The notes beneath the pieces are model-generated. The model was not told the DNA's origin. It was given only the letters and a program-made list of their open reading frames with translations, and made no database searches. Positions 42,863 to 51,502 of a stretch of DNA of 64,000 nucleotides are shown one piece after another; the first letter of the stretch is position 1; each line of letters begins with the position of its first letter. Source of the stretch: Mycolicibacterium sp. (GTDB taxonomy: Bacteria > Actinomycetota > Actinomycetes > Mycobacteriales > Mycobacteriaceae); assembly GCF_016462545.1 (NCBI RefSeq), contig NZ_JAEMTA010000022.1, positions 16,231 to 80,230 on the forward strand. The letters run 5' to 3'. A program made the position numbers and the translations under genes.

Positions 42863-44788
42863 TCAGCCGAACGTGAAGTCGGCGAGGTCGGGCGTCCTGG
42901 TCCACGTCCAGTAGTCGACCAACCGCCACGGACTCAGCGAGTACACATCGCCGTCGGCGTTCTTGTAGAACGAGTGCGCGATCGACGGCTGCGACCACAC
43001 CATCGTGCGCATCTCCTCCTGACTGCGCCGCACCCAGTCTTCCGTGACGTCGCGGCGTGGCTCGAGATAGCGATGTCCGCCGGCGATCAGATGATCCAAA
43101 CACTGTGATATATAACGCATTTGGCACTCGGAATGGAAGATCAGACTGCCGCCGCTGGCGAGGTTCGTGCCCGGTCCGTACATGCAGAAGAAGTTCGGAT
43201 AGTCGGGCACCGTGATGCCGAGGTACGCCGCAGGTCGCTGTCCCCAGTGCGTGCGGAGATCCTGCCCGCTACGGCCGGTGATCGTCATGGGCCACAGCAT
43301 TTCGGTGGCGTGAAAGCCAGTGGCGAACACGATCACCTCGGCGGGATGGCGAACGCCGTCGGTGGTGACGATGCCGTCTGCGTCGATGTGGTCGATGGGG
43401 GTGCGCACCAGCTCGACGTCGTCGCGGGCCAGTGTCCGCAGCCAACTTCCGTTGTCCTGCAGCGTGCGTTTGCCCGTCGCGGGGTAGTCGGGCACTACCT
43501 TCGCGGCCAACTCGGGATCGTCGCCGATCTGGCTGGTGATCCACTCGGTGAACATCACCCTGGTGATCTCGTTGATCTCGCTGACGGCGCGGGACTGATC
43601 GGGATAGTCGGGGTCCACCCGCGCCGCGGCCAAACCCTTGTCACACCCGGGCCAGAAGAGCAGGAAGCGATACCACCTGCCGTAGAACGGCAGATGGCGC
43701 AGAGCCCACTGCACACCCGCCCCGACGGCCTCGTGATAGTTCGGATTCGGGAACATCCATTGAGCGGTGCGCTGGAAGACGGTGAGCTGGGCGACGTCCT
43801 CGGCGATGGCCGGCGCAATCTGGAAGCCGCTAGCCCCCGCACCGATCATCGCAACGCGCCTGCCACGGAGATCGACGGAGTGGTCCCACTCCGCAGAGTG
43901 AAACGCACTGCCGCCGAACTGATCTCGGCCCGGGATGGCAGGCAGGTGCGGTCGGTCCAGCTGTCCGACCGCGCTGATGACGGCTCGCGCCACCAGGCTG
44001 GCGGTGCTGCCGTCGGCGCTGCGGGTCCGGACGGTCCACGTCGCCGAGTCGTCATTCCAGGTGAGGTCGGTGACCTCGGTCTCCCAGCGTACGTGTGACC
44101 CGACGTCGTACTTGTCCATCACACGCTGGAAGTAGGCCTGCAGCTCTGGCTGCTCGGCGAAGAAGTGGGTCCACTCGTCCGTCGGTTCGAAGCTGTAGCA
44201 GTAGAAGTGATTTCCCACGTCCACCCGTGCGCCCGGATACGTGTTCTGATACCAGGTCCCACCGGGGCCGGCATTCTTCTCGACGATCGTGAAGGGCAGG
44301 CCCGCCTCCTTGAGCCGAATGCCCGCGAGCAGCCCGGATTCTCCGCACCCGATGACGACGACGGGGAACTCGTCGCGGGCGGAGCGCTCCGCGACGCTCG
44401 TGGCGCGTAGGTCCCGTCCGTCGAGCTCCATCTCCTCGAGCAGCATTGGGACGTACTCGTCGGGCACCGGTTCGCAGACGAGCCACTCCATCATCTCCTG
44501 GAGAACCTCCGCCCCGATCGGTTCGGGCTCGGGACAGCCACGGTCGCGGTAGTCGGCGATAATGGTCGCGGCGAGGGTGCGCACGGCGGCCTTGTCGTCC
44601 TCGGACATGTAGCCCTGCACCTCGTTGAGGAACAGGCCTGCCGGTTTCAGCGCACCGCGGATCAACTCCGGATCACCCGCCATGTGGACGAGCGAGAGCA
44701 TCAACGTGGGAATGCTGACGTCGAGGAGGGCGTCGGCGATCTCCTCGTCGGAGGTCGTAAACGGTTGCCCTGCATGTGGGTTGCGCAC
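42863..44788 (-). CDS. Baeyer-Villiger monooxygenase, HapE-like with N-terminal extension
   Basis: 641 aa class B flavoprotein monooxygenase. A 140-residue helical N-terminal extension resembles 4-hydroxyacetophenone monooxygenase (HapE, 640 aa). FAD-binding VVVIGCGESGLLAGI, BVMO fingerprint FGGSAFHSAEWDH (F-x-G-x3-H-x3-W), NADPH-binding VAMIGAGASGFQIAPA and the later IVFATGFHATEM. Reaction: insertion of one oxygen beside a ketone, giving ester or lactone. GTG start. Substrate unknown; HapE acts on aryl ketones, other mycobacterial BVMOs on steroids or ethionamide. Confidence 0.9.
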   Translation of the reverse strand: MRNPHAGQPFTTSDEEIADALLDVSIPTLMLSLVHMAGDPELIRGALKPAGLFLNEVQGYMSEDDKAAVRTLAATIIADYRDRGCPEPEPIGAEVLQEMMEWLVCEPVPDEYVPMLLEEMELDGRDLRATSVAERSARDEFPVVVIGCGESGLLAGIRLKEAGLPFTIVEKNAGPGGTWYQNTYPGARVDVGNHFYCYSFEPTDEWTHFFAEQPELQAYFQRVMDKYDVGSHVRWETEVTDLTWNDDSATWTVRTRSADGSTASLVARAVISAVGQLDRPHLPAIPGRDQFGGSAFHSAEWDHSVDLRGRRVAMIGAGASGFQIAPAIAEDVAQLTVFQRTAQWMFPNPNYHEAVGAGVQWALRHLPFYGRWYRFLLFWPGCDKGLAAARVDPDYPDQSRAVSEINEITRVMFTEWITSQIGDDPELAAKVVPDYPATGKRTLQDNGSWLRTLARDDVELVRTPIDHIDADGIVTTDGVRHPAEVIVFATGFHATEMLWPMTITGRSGQDLRTHWGQRPAAYLGITVPDYPNFFCMYGPGTNLASGGSLIFHSECQMRYISQCLDHLIAGGHRYLEPRRDVTEDWVRRSQEEMRTMVWSQPSIAHSFYKNADGDVYSLSPWRLVDYWTWTRTPDLADFTFG

Positions 44789-44883
44789 CAGACGGTGCTA
44801 TCACGGACGGGTGCGCACGCGCAGGTCATCTGGGGAACCCGCCGTCCGGTTGGGCGGCCCCCCGGACGGGTATCAACCCCGGC

Positions 44884-45321
44884 ATGAGCACGCACGAGGA
44901 GTCCGACGGTTGCCTGGGCCGACGCCCCGCCGGTGTCGATGACGACACTATCGCCGCGGTCGGGAAGGTATCGGAGGCCCTGGAGTGCGTCGAGCGCGCC
45001 CGCGGGCATCTGTACTCGTTCCACCAACTCATGGGGCACGCCGACCTGACGTTGGGCGAGGCCTGCGAGGAGCTTCGCAAGGCCGGCCACGGCGCGGAGG
45101 CCGAGCGCCTGGAAACCGAACTCATCGGGCTCAACGTGCTGCCGGGCCGCTGGACGTTTCAAGTGGTCGAGGAGTTCGACGACGGCTACTGGACGCAGTT
45201 CCGCGAACACGAGCGTCGCGTGCGTGACGAGCTCGTCGCAGGTGAGAGACATGTGTTCGAGGCCAAGATGAAAGACCAGCGACGCACGCACGGCAGAACG
45301 GGGCACGAAGCCAAGCCCTGA
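44884..45321 (+). CDS. Conserved mycobacterial hypothetical protein
   Basis: 145 aa soluble, helical protein: VGKVSEALECVERARGHLYSFHQLMG, LGEACEELRKAGHGAEAERLE, then an aromatic stretch RWTFQVVEEFDDGYWTQFRE. The acidic/basic balance suggests a helical bundle. ATG at 44884 is preferred. Stop lies 15 bp before the P450 start, so the two are probably co-transcribed. Function unknown. Confidence 0.7.
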   Translation: MSTHEESDGCLGRRPAGVDDDTIAAVGKVSEALECVERARGHLYSFHQLMGHADLTLGEACEELRKAGHGAEAERLETELIGLNVLPGRWTFQVVEEFDDGYWTQFREHERRVRDELVAGERHVFEAKMKDQRRTHGRTGHEAKP

Positions 45322-45336
45322 GGCTACGCTCGGGGC

Positions 45337-46620
45337 GTGGGTATCTCGACACGGGTGAATGGGTCACCGCCGCCGGAAATTCCGCTCTCCGAGATCAATC
45401 TCGGCTCCTGGGACTTCTGGGCGCTCGACGACGAGGTGCGCGACGGTGCGTTCGCCACGCTGCGGCGCGAGGCGCCGGTGTCGCTACACCCCGAGTTCGT
45501 TCAGGAGGGCTTCGAGCAGGGTCGAGGCCACTGGGCGGTGACCCGGTACGAGGACGTCTTCCACGCCAGTCGCCACCCGGAGATCTTCAGTTCGGCGCAG
45601 GGCATCGTCATCGGTGACCAGTCCCCCGAGTTGGCCGAGTACTTCGGTTCCATGATCGCGCTGGACGATCCGCGGCACACCCGGCTGCGCAACATCGTCA
45701 GAAGTGCGTTCACGCCGCGGGTGCTGGCCCGCATCGAGGACTCGGTCCGCGATCGTGCGGGGCGACTCGTCGAGGCGATGATCGCCGACAATCCCGACGG
45801 CACCGCCGAACTGGTGACCTCGCTCGCGGGTCCCCTTCCGCTGCAGATCATCTGCGACATGATGGGCATCCCCGAGGAGGATCACCAGAAGGTCTTCCAC
45901 TGGACGAACGTGATCCTGGGCTTCGGGGATCCGGAGATCGCGACCGAATTCGACGCGTTCGTGAAGGTGGCCATGGACATCGGCGCCTACGCCTGGGCAC
46001 TTGCCGACGACCGCCGCGCCCACCCCGGCGAGGATCTCACCACGAGCCTGGTGCAAGCGGAACTCGACGGTGAGCGACTGACGTCCGGTGAGGTGGCGTC
46101 GTTCTTCATCCTGCTGGTCGTCGCGGGGAACGAAACCACCAGAAACGCAATCAGTCACGGTGTGCTGGCGTTGAGCCGGCACCCCGAACAGCGCGATGTG
46201 TGGTGGAGCGACTACGACAGCGTGGCCCCGACGGCGGTCGAGGAGGTGGTGCGGTGGGCGTCCCCGGTGGCCTACATGCGTCGGACGGTGACCCGCGATA
46301 CCGAGCTCAGCGGCGTCAAACTCGCTGAGGGAAGCAAAGTTTCGCTGTGGTACGGCTCCGCGAACCGGGACGAGGCCAAATTCGACGACCCGTGGTCCTT
46401 CGACGTGCGCCGACACCCGAATCCCCACGTCGGTTTCGGCGGCGGCGGGGCCCACTTCTGTCTAGGCGCCAACCTGGCGCGACGTGAGATCACGGTCGCC
46501 TTCGAGGAATTGCACCGCAGGATCCCCGACATCGCCGCCACCGAGGAACCCGCGCGCCTGCAATCCGCCTTCATCCACGGCATCAAGCGACTTCCCGTCG
46601 CGTGGACGCCGCCGCGCTAG
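45337..46620 (+). CDS. Cytochrome P450
   Basis: 427 aa soluble bacterial P450. I helix VVAGNETTRNAISHGVLAL, ExxR in VEEVVRWASPV, heme loop FGGGGAHFCLGANLAR and the FTPR signature HTRLRNIVRSAFTPRVL. GTG start. Similar in layout to the CYP124/125/142 group but I cannot assign a family number. Substrate unknown; the HapE-like monooxygenase and SnoaL-like protein nearby suggest a catabolic context. It overlaps the coiled-coil gene by 4 bp. Confidence 0.9.
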   Translation: MGISTRVNGSPPPEIPLSEINLGSWDFWALDDEVRDGAFATLRREAPVSLHPEFVQEGFEQGRGHWAVTRYEDVFHASRHPEIFSSAQGIVIGDQSPELAEYFGSMIALDDPRHTRLRNIVRSAFTPRVLARIEDSVRDRAGRLVEAMIADNPDGTAELVTSLAGPLPLQIICDMMGIPEEDHQKVFHWTNVILGFGDPEIATEFDAFVKVAMDIGAYAWALADDRRAHPGEDLTTSLVQAELDGERLTSGEVASFFILLVVAGNETTRNAISHGVLALSRHPEQRDVWWSDYDSVAPTAVEEVVRWASPVAYMRRTVTRDTELSGVKLAEGSKVSLWYGSANRDEAKFDDPWSFDVRRHPNPHVGFGGGGAHFCLGANLARREITVAFEELHRRIPDIAATEEPARLQSAFIHGIKRLPVAWTPPR

Positions 46621-47072
46621 TTGACGACCCGGTTCTGCTGCTGCCCGCGCTCGGCGTCGTGCAATTCGTCCATCTTGACGCGGTCCTTCTCGGCGGCGGC
46701 GTAGGCGTCGTCGACGTCGTCCTTGCGGCGCGGGTCCAGCTCGTCGGCGCGCTGCCACTTCGAGTCGAGATCCTCGCGGTTCGCGGCCGCCTCGTCACGG
46801 TGACTGGCTGCCCGCTCGCTCAGTCGGGCGGCCTCGGCGGCCTTCGCCTCGGCTTCCGCCGCCGCGGCCCGGGCCTTGGCCTCGGTCTCGGCAGCGATGG
46901 CCTCCCGCTTCTCCACCCGGGCGCTCTCCTCCCGCGCTTCGTCGCGAATGCGGTCGGCCTCTGCCCTGCGCTTCTTGTCGCGCGCGCTGCGGGCCACGAA
47001 GGCGAATCCGAGGATCAACGCCAGGACCACCACGACGGCCACGACGATCAAGACGATGGTGTTGGTACTCAT
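46617..47072 (-). CDS. Membrane-anchored coiled-coil protein
   Basis: 151 aa. One N-terminal TM helix (IVLIVVAVVVVLALILGFAF), then a long Ala/Glu/Arg-rich coiled coil (about 30-120: KREAIAAETEAKARAAAAEA) and a short Gln-rich tail. AAGGAG lies six bases before the ATG. Topology predicts a cytosolic coil. No known domain; envelope-organising or stress role possible but unproved. Confidence 0.78.
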   Translation of the reverse strand: MSTNTIVLIVVAVVVVLALILGFAFVARSARDKKRRAEADRIRDEAREESARVEKREAIAAETEAKARAAAAEAEAKAAEAARLSERAASHRDEAAANREDLDSKWQRADELDPRRKDDVDDAYAAAEKDRVKMDELHDAERGQQQNRVVN

Positions 47073-47178
47073 GTCGGGCTCCTTCAGCCTGTGGCGCGGC
47101 ATTAATTGACGCGCTCGCTGAGGCTTCGGTTGCCCTGGATCGACGTCCTTCAAACCGATCGGCGGGTGATGGACTGCC

Positions 47179-47559
47179 CTACGTGACGGTCAGCGTGCCC
47201 GACATCTTCGGGTGGTAGGTGCAGATGAACGGGTAGACCCCGGGCTTCGTCGGTGCGGTGAACGTCTTCTGCGCGCCGCCATCGACGTCGGTGTCGAAAC
47301 CCGGCTCCGGCTTCGAGGTCACCGAGTGCTCGACGGAATCCCGGTTGACGATGGTGATGGTCGCGCCCGGCGCGACGGTGAGCGGCTCACCGAAGGCCAT
47401 CTGCGAGATGGTGATCGTCGGACCCGTCGTCGGAACGTCCGCCGTGCCCGACGAACTCTTCGCGCCGTAGCCGCTACTGGGTGTGGAAGTACTAGCGCAG
47501 GCGCTGATCAGCGCCCCCATCAACAGAAGCGCCCCCATCCACGAACCGATCCTGGTCAT
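47179..47559 (-). CDS. Cupredoxin-like copper lipoprotein
   Basis: 126 aa lipoprotein. The signal peptide ends ALISACAS, a good lipobox, giving Cys ~21 as lipid anchor. The mature domain is a plastocyanin/azurin-like beta-barrel with the type I copper ligands His (VEHSVTS), Cys (FICTY), His and Met in CTYHPKM. Role: periplasmic electron carrier or copper handling. GGAGGAGG sits just before the ATG at 47559. It is preceded on the same strand by the DUF1275 gene. Confidence 0.86.
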   Translation of the reverse strand: MTRIGSWMGALLLMGALISACASTSTPSSGYGAKSSSGTADVPTTGPTITISQMAFGEPLTVAPGATITIVNRDSVEHSVTSKPEPGFDTDVDGGAQKTFTAPTKPGVYPFICTYHPKMSGTLTVT

Positions 47560-47632
47560 GTGTCCTCCTCCATTGGCTGCCTCTGCCATGGACACGTCCT
47601 ACAGGCGGGTTCGGTTCAGGCCTCGAGATCCG

Positions 47633-48322
47633 TCACTTCAGCACGCGCTCGTCGACGATGAACAGGACGAGCGTGACGGCCAGGATCGCCGCCGCCAGCC
47701 AGATGGCGTGTGCGCTCCACGCGCGGCTCGCGAAGGCGCCGATCAACGCGCCCCCGGCGAACGCGAGAATGAGTGCGCCGTAGATCCCGCTGGCTCGCCG
47801 TGATGCCGGCTTGCGCTCCACGAACCCGTCGTACCCGGACTCGACGAACCGCATGAGGTTTCCGGTGGTGGCGACCGGGAGGTAGGCCAGGTCGCCGACG
47901 TTTCGGAACAGTCCCATCTGAAGCGCGGCAAGGAACGCGATGGGCACCGTGACGTAGCTGTGCGCCACGGTGACCGGGACGAATCCGATCACGACGAGGG
48001 CCACCACCTGCACCGCCATCGTCCAGCGCAGCGGATGGGGCACGATGCGCTCGACCCGGCCCGACTTGACGAGGGCAGCAAGCAGCACGCCGACCATGAA
48101 CGCGAGGATGGGCCAGACGTGCGCCATGGCCGCTGCCACCTTGCGTTCGGACACGTTGATCGCGAAGAAGATGACGTTGCCGGTCTGCACGTTGGCGAAG
48201 ACACCACCGCGGACGTAGAAGGTGTGGGCGTCCATGAACCCGTTGGTGATGGTGAGCAGCAGCGCGAACCACAGCGTCCTGGCACGGTCGAAGTCGTCGG
48301 GGCCAGGTGTCGGAGCGCCCAT
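47633..48322 (-). CDS. YoaK/DUF1275-family membrane protein
   Basis: 229 aa, six helices. The conserved N-terminus LWFALLLTITNGFMDAHTFYV and VFANVQTGNVIFFAI match DUF1275, including the GN pair. Family function is unknown (suspected transporter). It starts 9 bp after the GT4 gene and is probably in its operon; a cupredoxin gene follows. Confidence 0.84.
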   Translation of the reverse strand: MGAPTPGPDDFDRARTLWFALLLTITNGFMDAHTFYVRGGVFANVQTGNVIFFAINVSERKVAAAMAHVWPILAFMVGVLLAALVKSGRVERIVPHPLRWTMAVQVVALVVIGFVPVTVAHSYVTVPIAFLAALQMGLFRNVGDLAYLPVATTGNLMRFVESGYDGFVERKPASRRASGIYGALILAFAGGALIGAFASRAWSAHAIWLAAAILAVTLVLFIVDERVLK

Positions 48323-48331
48323 ACGGACAAC

Positions 48332-49444
48332 CTAGCGGTCGAGCCGTCCGAGCACGCGCAGCATTCCGGCGGCCGAGGTCGGCCAGGAGAACTCCTCGGC
48401 CCGACGGCGGGCGCCGACGCGCCGAGATGATTCCGGCCTGCCGATCACCGCGGTCACCGCCGCGGCGATCGACTCGGCGTCGTTGTCCGCGGCGATACCG
48501 CTGCCCGCGGTGAGGATCTCGGCGAGCGCCGAGGTCTTCGACGCGACGGCCGGGGTGCCACAGGCCAGCGCCTCGAGCGCGGCCAGCCCGAAGGTTTCGT
48601 GCGGGCCGGGCGCCAACGCGACGTCGGCGGAGGCCAGGATGGCGGCCACGGTGTCGCGGCACCCGACGAACCCGGTGAAATGGACCGGCAGTCGGGCGGC
48701 CTGGCGTTCGAGGCGGGGCCGCATCGGCCCCTCACCGACGATGACCAGCCGCGCATCCAAGCCCGAATCACGAAGGGCAACAAGGGTATCGATGCTGCGA
48801 TGGGCATGCTTCTCGACCGAAAGCCGTCCGCAGTGCACCAGGAGCGTCTGCGCGGGAGTGGCCCAGCGGCTGCGAACGTGCGCGGAGTGTCGGCGTGGAT
48901 GAAACTGCTCGAGGTCGACGCCGAGCGGGACCGTGGCGACGTTGGCTGCGCCGATGCGGTCGAACTCCTCGCGCGCGAACGCCGTCGTGCAGATCACCGC
49001 GTCGTAGTTGGCAGCCGTCCTGCGGTTCGCGACGTCGGCGATGGCGCGGGCGGCCCGCCGCGGCAGGAACTGCCCGGCCAGCCGATCCAGCCTCTCGTGG
49101 GAGATCATCACGGTGGCGACGTCATGGCGACGGCCCCACGGTCCCAACGAGCGCAGCGTCAGCCGGTCGGAGACCTCCAGGGCATCCGGTCGCAGCTCGG
49201 CCAGCAGTGCGGTGATCGGTCGCGGCAGCACGGCGCGGTAGCCGCCAGTGAAGGGAATCTGCCTGGCGGGCAATGAAATTCGCCGAACTCCGGACTCCAG
49301 CCGCTGATGTCCGCGCGCGGGTCCCGGGACTACCAGGTACACCTCGTGGCCGAGCGCGCAGTACTCAGCGCCGAGTCGGTCCACCGCTGTCCGCAGCCCA
49401 CCGGAGCGCGGGCCGTAGAAGTTCGCCACCTGTACGACCCGCAT
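48332..49444 (-). CDS. GT4-family glycosyltransferase
   Basis: 370 aa GT-B fold enzyme. N-terminal acceptor domain begins VVQVANFYGPRSGGLRTAVD; the nucleotide-sugar domain has VHCGRLSVEKHAHRSID, VIVGEGPMRPRLE, and the E-x7-E region HETFGLAALEALACGTPAVAS. Retaining glycosyltransferase, probably using GDP-mannose or UDP-glucose on an envelope glycolipid. It resembles PimB/MgtA-like proteins but is not clearly any one of them. A YoaK-type gene follows in the same operon. Confidence 0.87.
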   Translation of the reverse strand: MRVVQVANFYGPRSGGLRTAVDRLGAEYCALGHEVYLVVPGPARGHQRLESGVRRISLPARQIPFTGGYRAVLPRPITALLAELRPDALEVSDRLTLRSLGPWGRRHDVATVMISHERLDRLAGQFLPRRAARAIADVANRRTAANYDAVICTTAFAREEFDRIGAANVATVPLGVDLEQFHPRRHSAHVRSRWATPAQTLLVHCGRLSVEKHAHRSIDTLVALRDSGLDARLVIVGEGPMRPRLERQAARLPVHFTGFVGCRDTVAAILASADVALAPGPHETFGLAALEALACGTPAVASKTSALAEILTAGSGIAADNDAESIAAAVTAVIGRPESSRRVGARRRAEEFSWPTSAAGMLRVLGRLDR

Positions 49445-49523
49445 GCCTCATCACACCGGGGCGGCGTGTGCTCCCCCGAACGGCCGGTGAACGGTGGTCT
49501 GAACACGTCGTGAATAGACCCGC

Positions 49524-50450
49524 CTACCCGACGTACTTGGTGAACCAGTCCTGCACGCGCTGCCAGGCGTCGGCCGCGGCAGTCGGGTCGTAGCGCTCAC
49601 CGGTGTCGTTGAAGAAGGCGTGGTCCGCATTCTGTTCGACGACCAGCTGATTGACCAGGCCTGCCTTGTCGAGGGCTTGCTGGGCCGCGTCCTTGGTGGC
49701 GGTGACGCGCGTGTCCTTGGAGCCGTAGAACCCCAGCACCGCCACGTCCTTGGAGCCGTTGAAGTCAGCACCCTCGGGAAGTGGACCGTAGAACGGCACC
49801 GCGGCGCCGAGTCGGGGTTCACCGGAGGCCAACAGTTGCCACACCAGGCCGCCCCCCATGCAGAAGCCGACGGCAGCCACCTTCACCCCGGACGTCCGGC
49901 GCTGCAGTTCGTCGATCCCCGACTTCATGTCGGCGACGAAGTCCTGCGTCGAGATCTTGCTGAGAGCCGCGGTGGCCTCGGCCGGGTCGGTGAACTTGGC
50001 GGTCCCACCCTCGGCCGACAGCAGGTCGATGGCGAGACTCGAATACCCGATGCCGGCGAACCTGCCCGCTACCGAGCGCGCCCAGTCGGTGAGTCCCTTG
50101 TTCTCGTGGATGACGAGAACCGCGCCCTTGGGCGACTGCGCCTCGGCCCAGGCCGCCTGGAGTTCGCCGCGCGGACCCGCCCAGGTGACCGGTGTCGTCT
50201 CGAGTGCGTTCTCGATCCCGGGCGCAAGGGCTTTCTCGGTCGCCGCCCCACTGGAGGTCACCGGGGCACTCGCCGACGGCGTGCCGCTGGCGGGCTTCTC
50301 GGTGCCACTGCACGCGGCGATCAACGCGGACGCCGCGGTGGCACTGACGCCGATCAGCGCCAGCCTGCGGATGGCCTCGCGTCTGGACATCAGTCCGTCG
50401 ACATGGTCGGTGGCGATCTCTTCGGCGATGTAGCGCTGCAGCGGGGTCAC
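49524..50450 (-). CDS. Exported dienelactone hydrolase-like lipoprotein
   Basis: 308 aa. The N-terminus is long: SRREAIRRLALIGVSA has a Tat-type twin-Arg, and the hydrophobic run ends in a lipobox (LIAACSGT). The DLH domain (about 80-305) has catalytic Cys in GFCMGGGL, Asp in GSKDTRVTA and His in ADHAFFND, with oxyanion-region VIHENKGLTDWA. The substrate of these extracytoplasmic relatives is unknown. GTG start. Confidence 0.84.
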   Translation of the reverse strand: MTPLQRYIAEEIATDHVDGLMSRREAIRRLALIGVSATAASALIAACSGTEKPASGTPSASAPVTSSGAATEKALAPGIENALETTPVTWAGPRGELQAAWAEAQSPKGAVLVIHENKGLTDWARSVAGRFAGIGYSSLAIDLLSAEGGTAKFTDPAEATAALSKISTQDFVADMKSGIDELQRRTSGVKVAAVGFCMGGGLVWQLLASGEPRLGAAVPFYGPLPEGADFNGSKDVAVLGFYGSKDTRVTATKDAAQQALDKAGLVNQLVVEQNADHAFFNDTGERYDPTAAADAWQRVQDWFTKYVG

Positions 50451-50519
50451 CCCACCGAGTATGCCCGGGGATTTCGAAGTTGCGGTGGGAGAAGCCTTCG
50501 ACGGCGAATACTCATCGTC

Positions 50520-51446
50520 ATGTCATCGCCTGCCGGCTCCGGGGCTCTCGTCGGCCGCGTCGCCGTGGTCGCCGGTGCTACCCGCGGGGCAGGCCGCGGG
50601 ATCGCGGCGGCGCTCGGCGAAGCGGGCGCCACGGTGGTGTGCACGGGACGCACCAGCTCCGTCGTCGATCTTCACTCGGACTACGACCGCCCCGAAACCA
50701 TCGAGGAGACAGCGCAACTCGTCAGTGAACTCGGTGGCGTCGGCGTCGCCGTTCCGACCGATCACCTCGACGTCGAGCAGGTGCGTGCGCTGGCCGACCG
50801 CGTCCGACGCGACTATGGCGGCATCGACGTCCTCGTCAACGACATCTGGGGAGCGGAGACTCTCAAGGGTCCACCGTCGACGTGGGACCGACCGATGTGG
50901 GAGCACGACCTCGAAGACGGTCTGCGCATTCTGCGACTCGGCGTCGAGACCCACCTGATCACGTCGCACTGCCTGCTGCCGTTGCTCATCACCCGACCGG
51001 GCGGACTGCTCGTCGAGGTGACCGACGGCACCGCCGAATTCAATGCGCAGCATTACCGACTCTCCGCGTTCTACGACCTCGCCAAGGTGTCGGTGAACAG
51101 GATCGCGTTCAGCCACGGCCATGACCTGGCGCCGTTCGGCGGCACCGCCGTGGCGGTCACTCCCGGCTGGCTGCGCTCGGAGATGATGCTGGAGAACTAT
51201 GGCGTGGGCGCCAGCAATTGGCGTGACGCGTTGAACCCGGCGCGCGCCGGCGGGGGTCCGACCGCACCCGCCGCCTTCACCGAATCCGAGTCACCCCGCT
51301 TCGTCGGCCGCGGTGTGGCGGCCATGGCGGCCGATCCGGCCCGGGCACGCTGGAATCAGCGCTCGGCGAGTTCGGTGGAGCTCGCCCGCGAGTACGGGTT
51401 CACCGACGTCGACGGGCGCCAACCCGATGCGTGGGCCGAACAGTAG
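50520..51446 (+). CDS. Atypical SDR oxidoreductase (NDIWG subtype)
   Basis: 308 aa short-chain dehydrogenase. The cofactor motif is AGATRGAGRGIAAAL; the NNAG site reads VLVNDIWGAETL; the catalytic Tyr/Lys pair is SAFYDLAKVSV; the usual Ser strand reads LLVEVTDGTAE. It is therefore of the NDIWG subgroup, whose active site differs from classical SDRs. C-terminal region (after about 215) is longer than usual. It is the first gene of an operon with a D-aminoacylase-like amidohydrolase 56 bp downstream. Confidence 0.8.
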   Translation: MSSPAGSGALVGRVAVVAGATRGAGRGIAAALGEAGATVVCTGRTSSVVDLHSDYDRPETIEETAQLVSELGGVGVAVPTDHLDVEQVRALADRVRRDYGGIDVLVNDIWGAETLKGPPSTWDRPMWEHDLEDGLRILRLGVETHLITSHCLLPLLITRPGGLLVEVTDGTAEFNAQHYRLSAFYDLAKVSVNRIAFSHGHDLAPFGGTAVAVTPGWLRSEMMLENYGVGASNWRDALNPARAGGGPTAPAAFTESESPRFVGRGVAAMAADPARARWNQRSASSVELAREYGFTDVDGRQPDAWAEQ

Positions 51447-51502
51447 ACATTTCTCGAATTGTGTTCACGATGTCGTTGACACCGGTCTCCGGCGGCTGTT
51501 CT

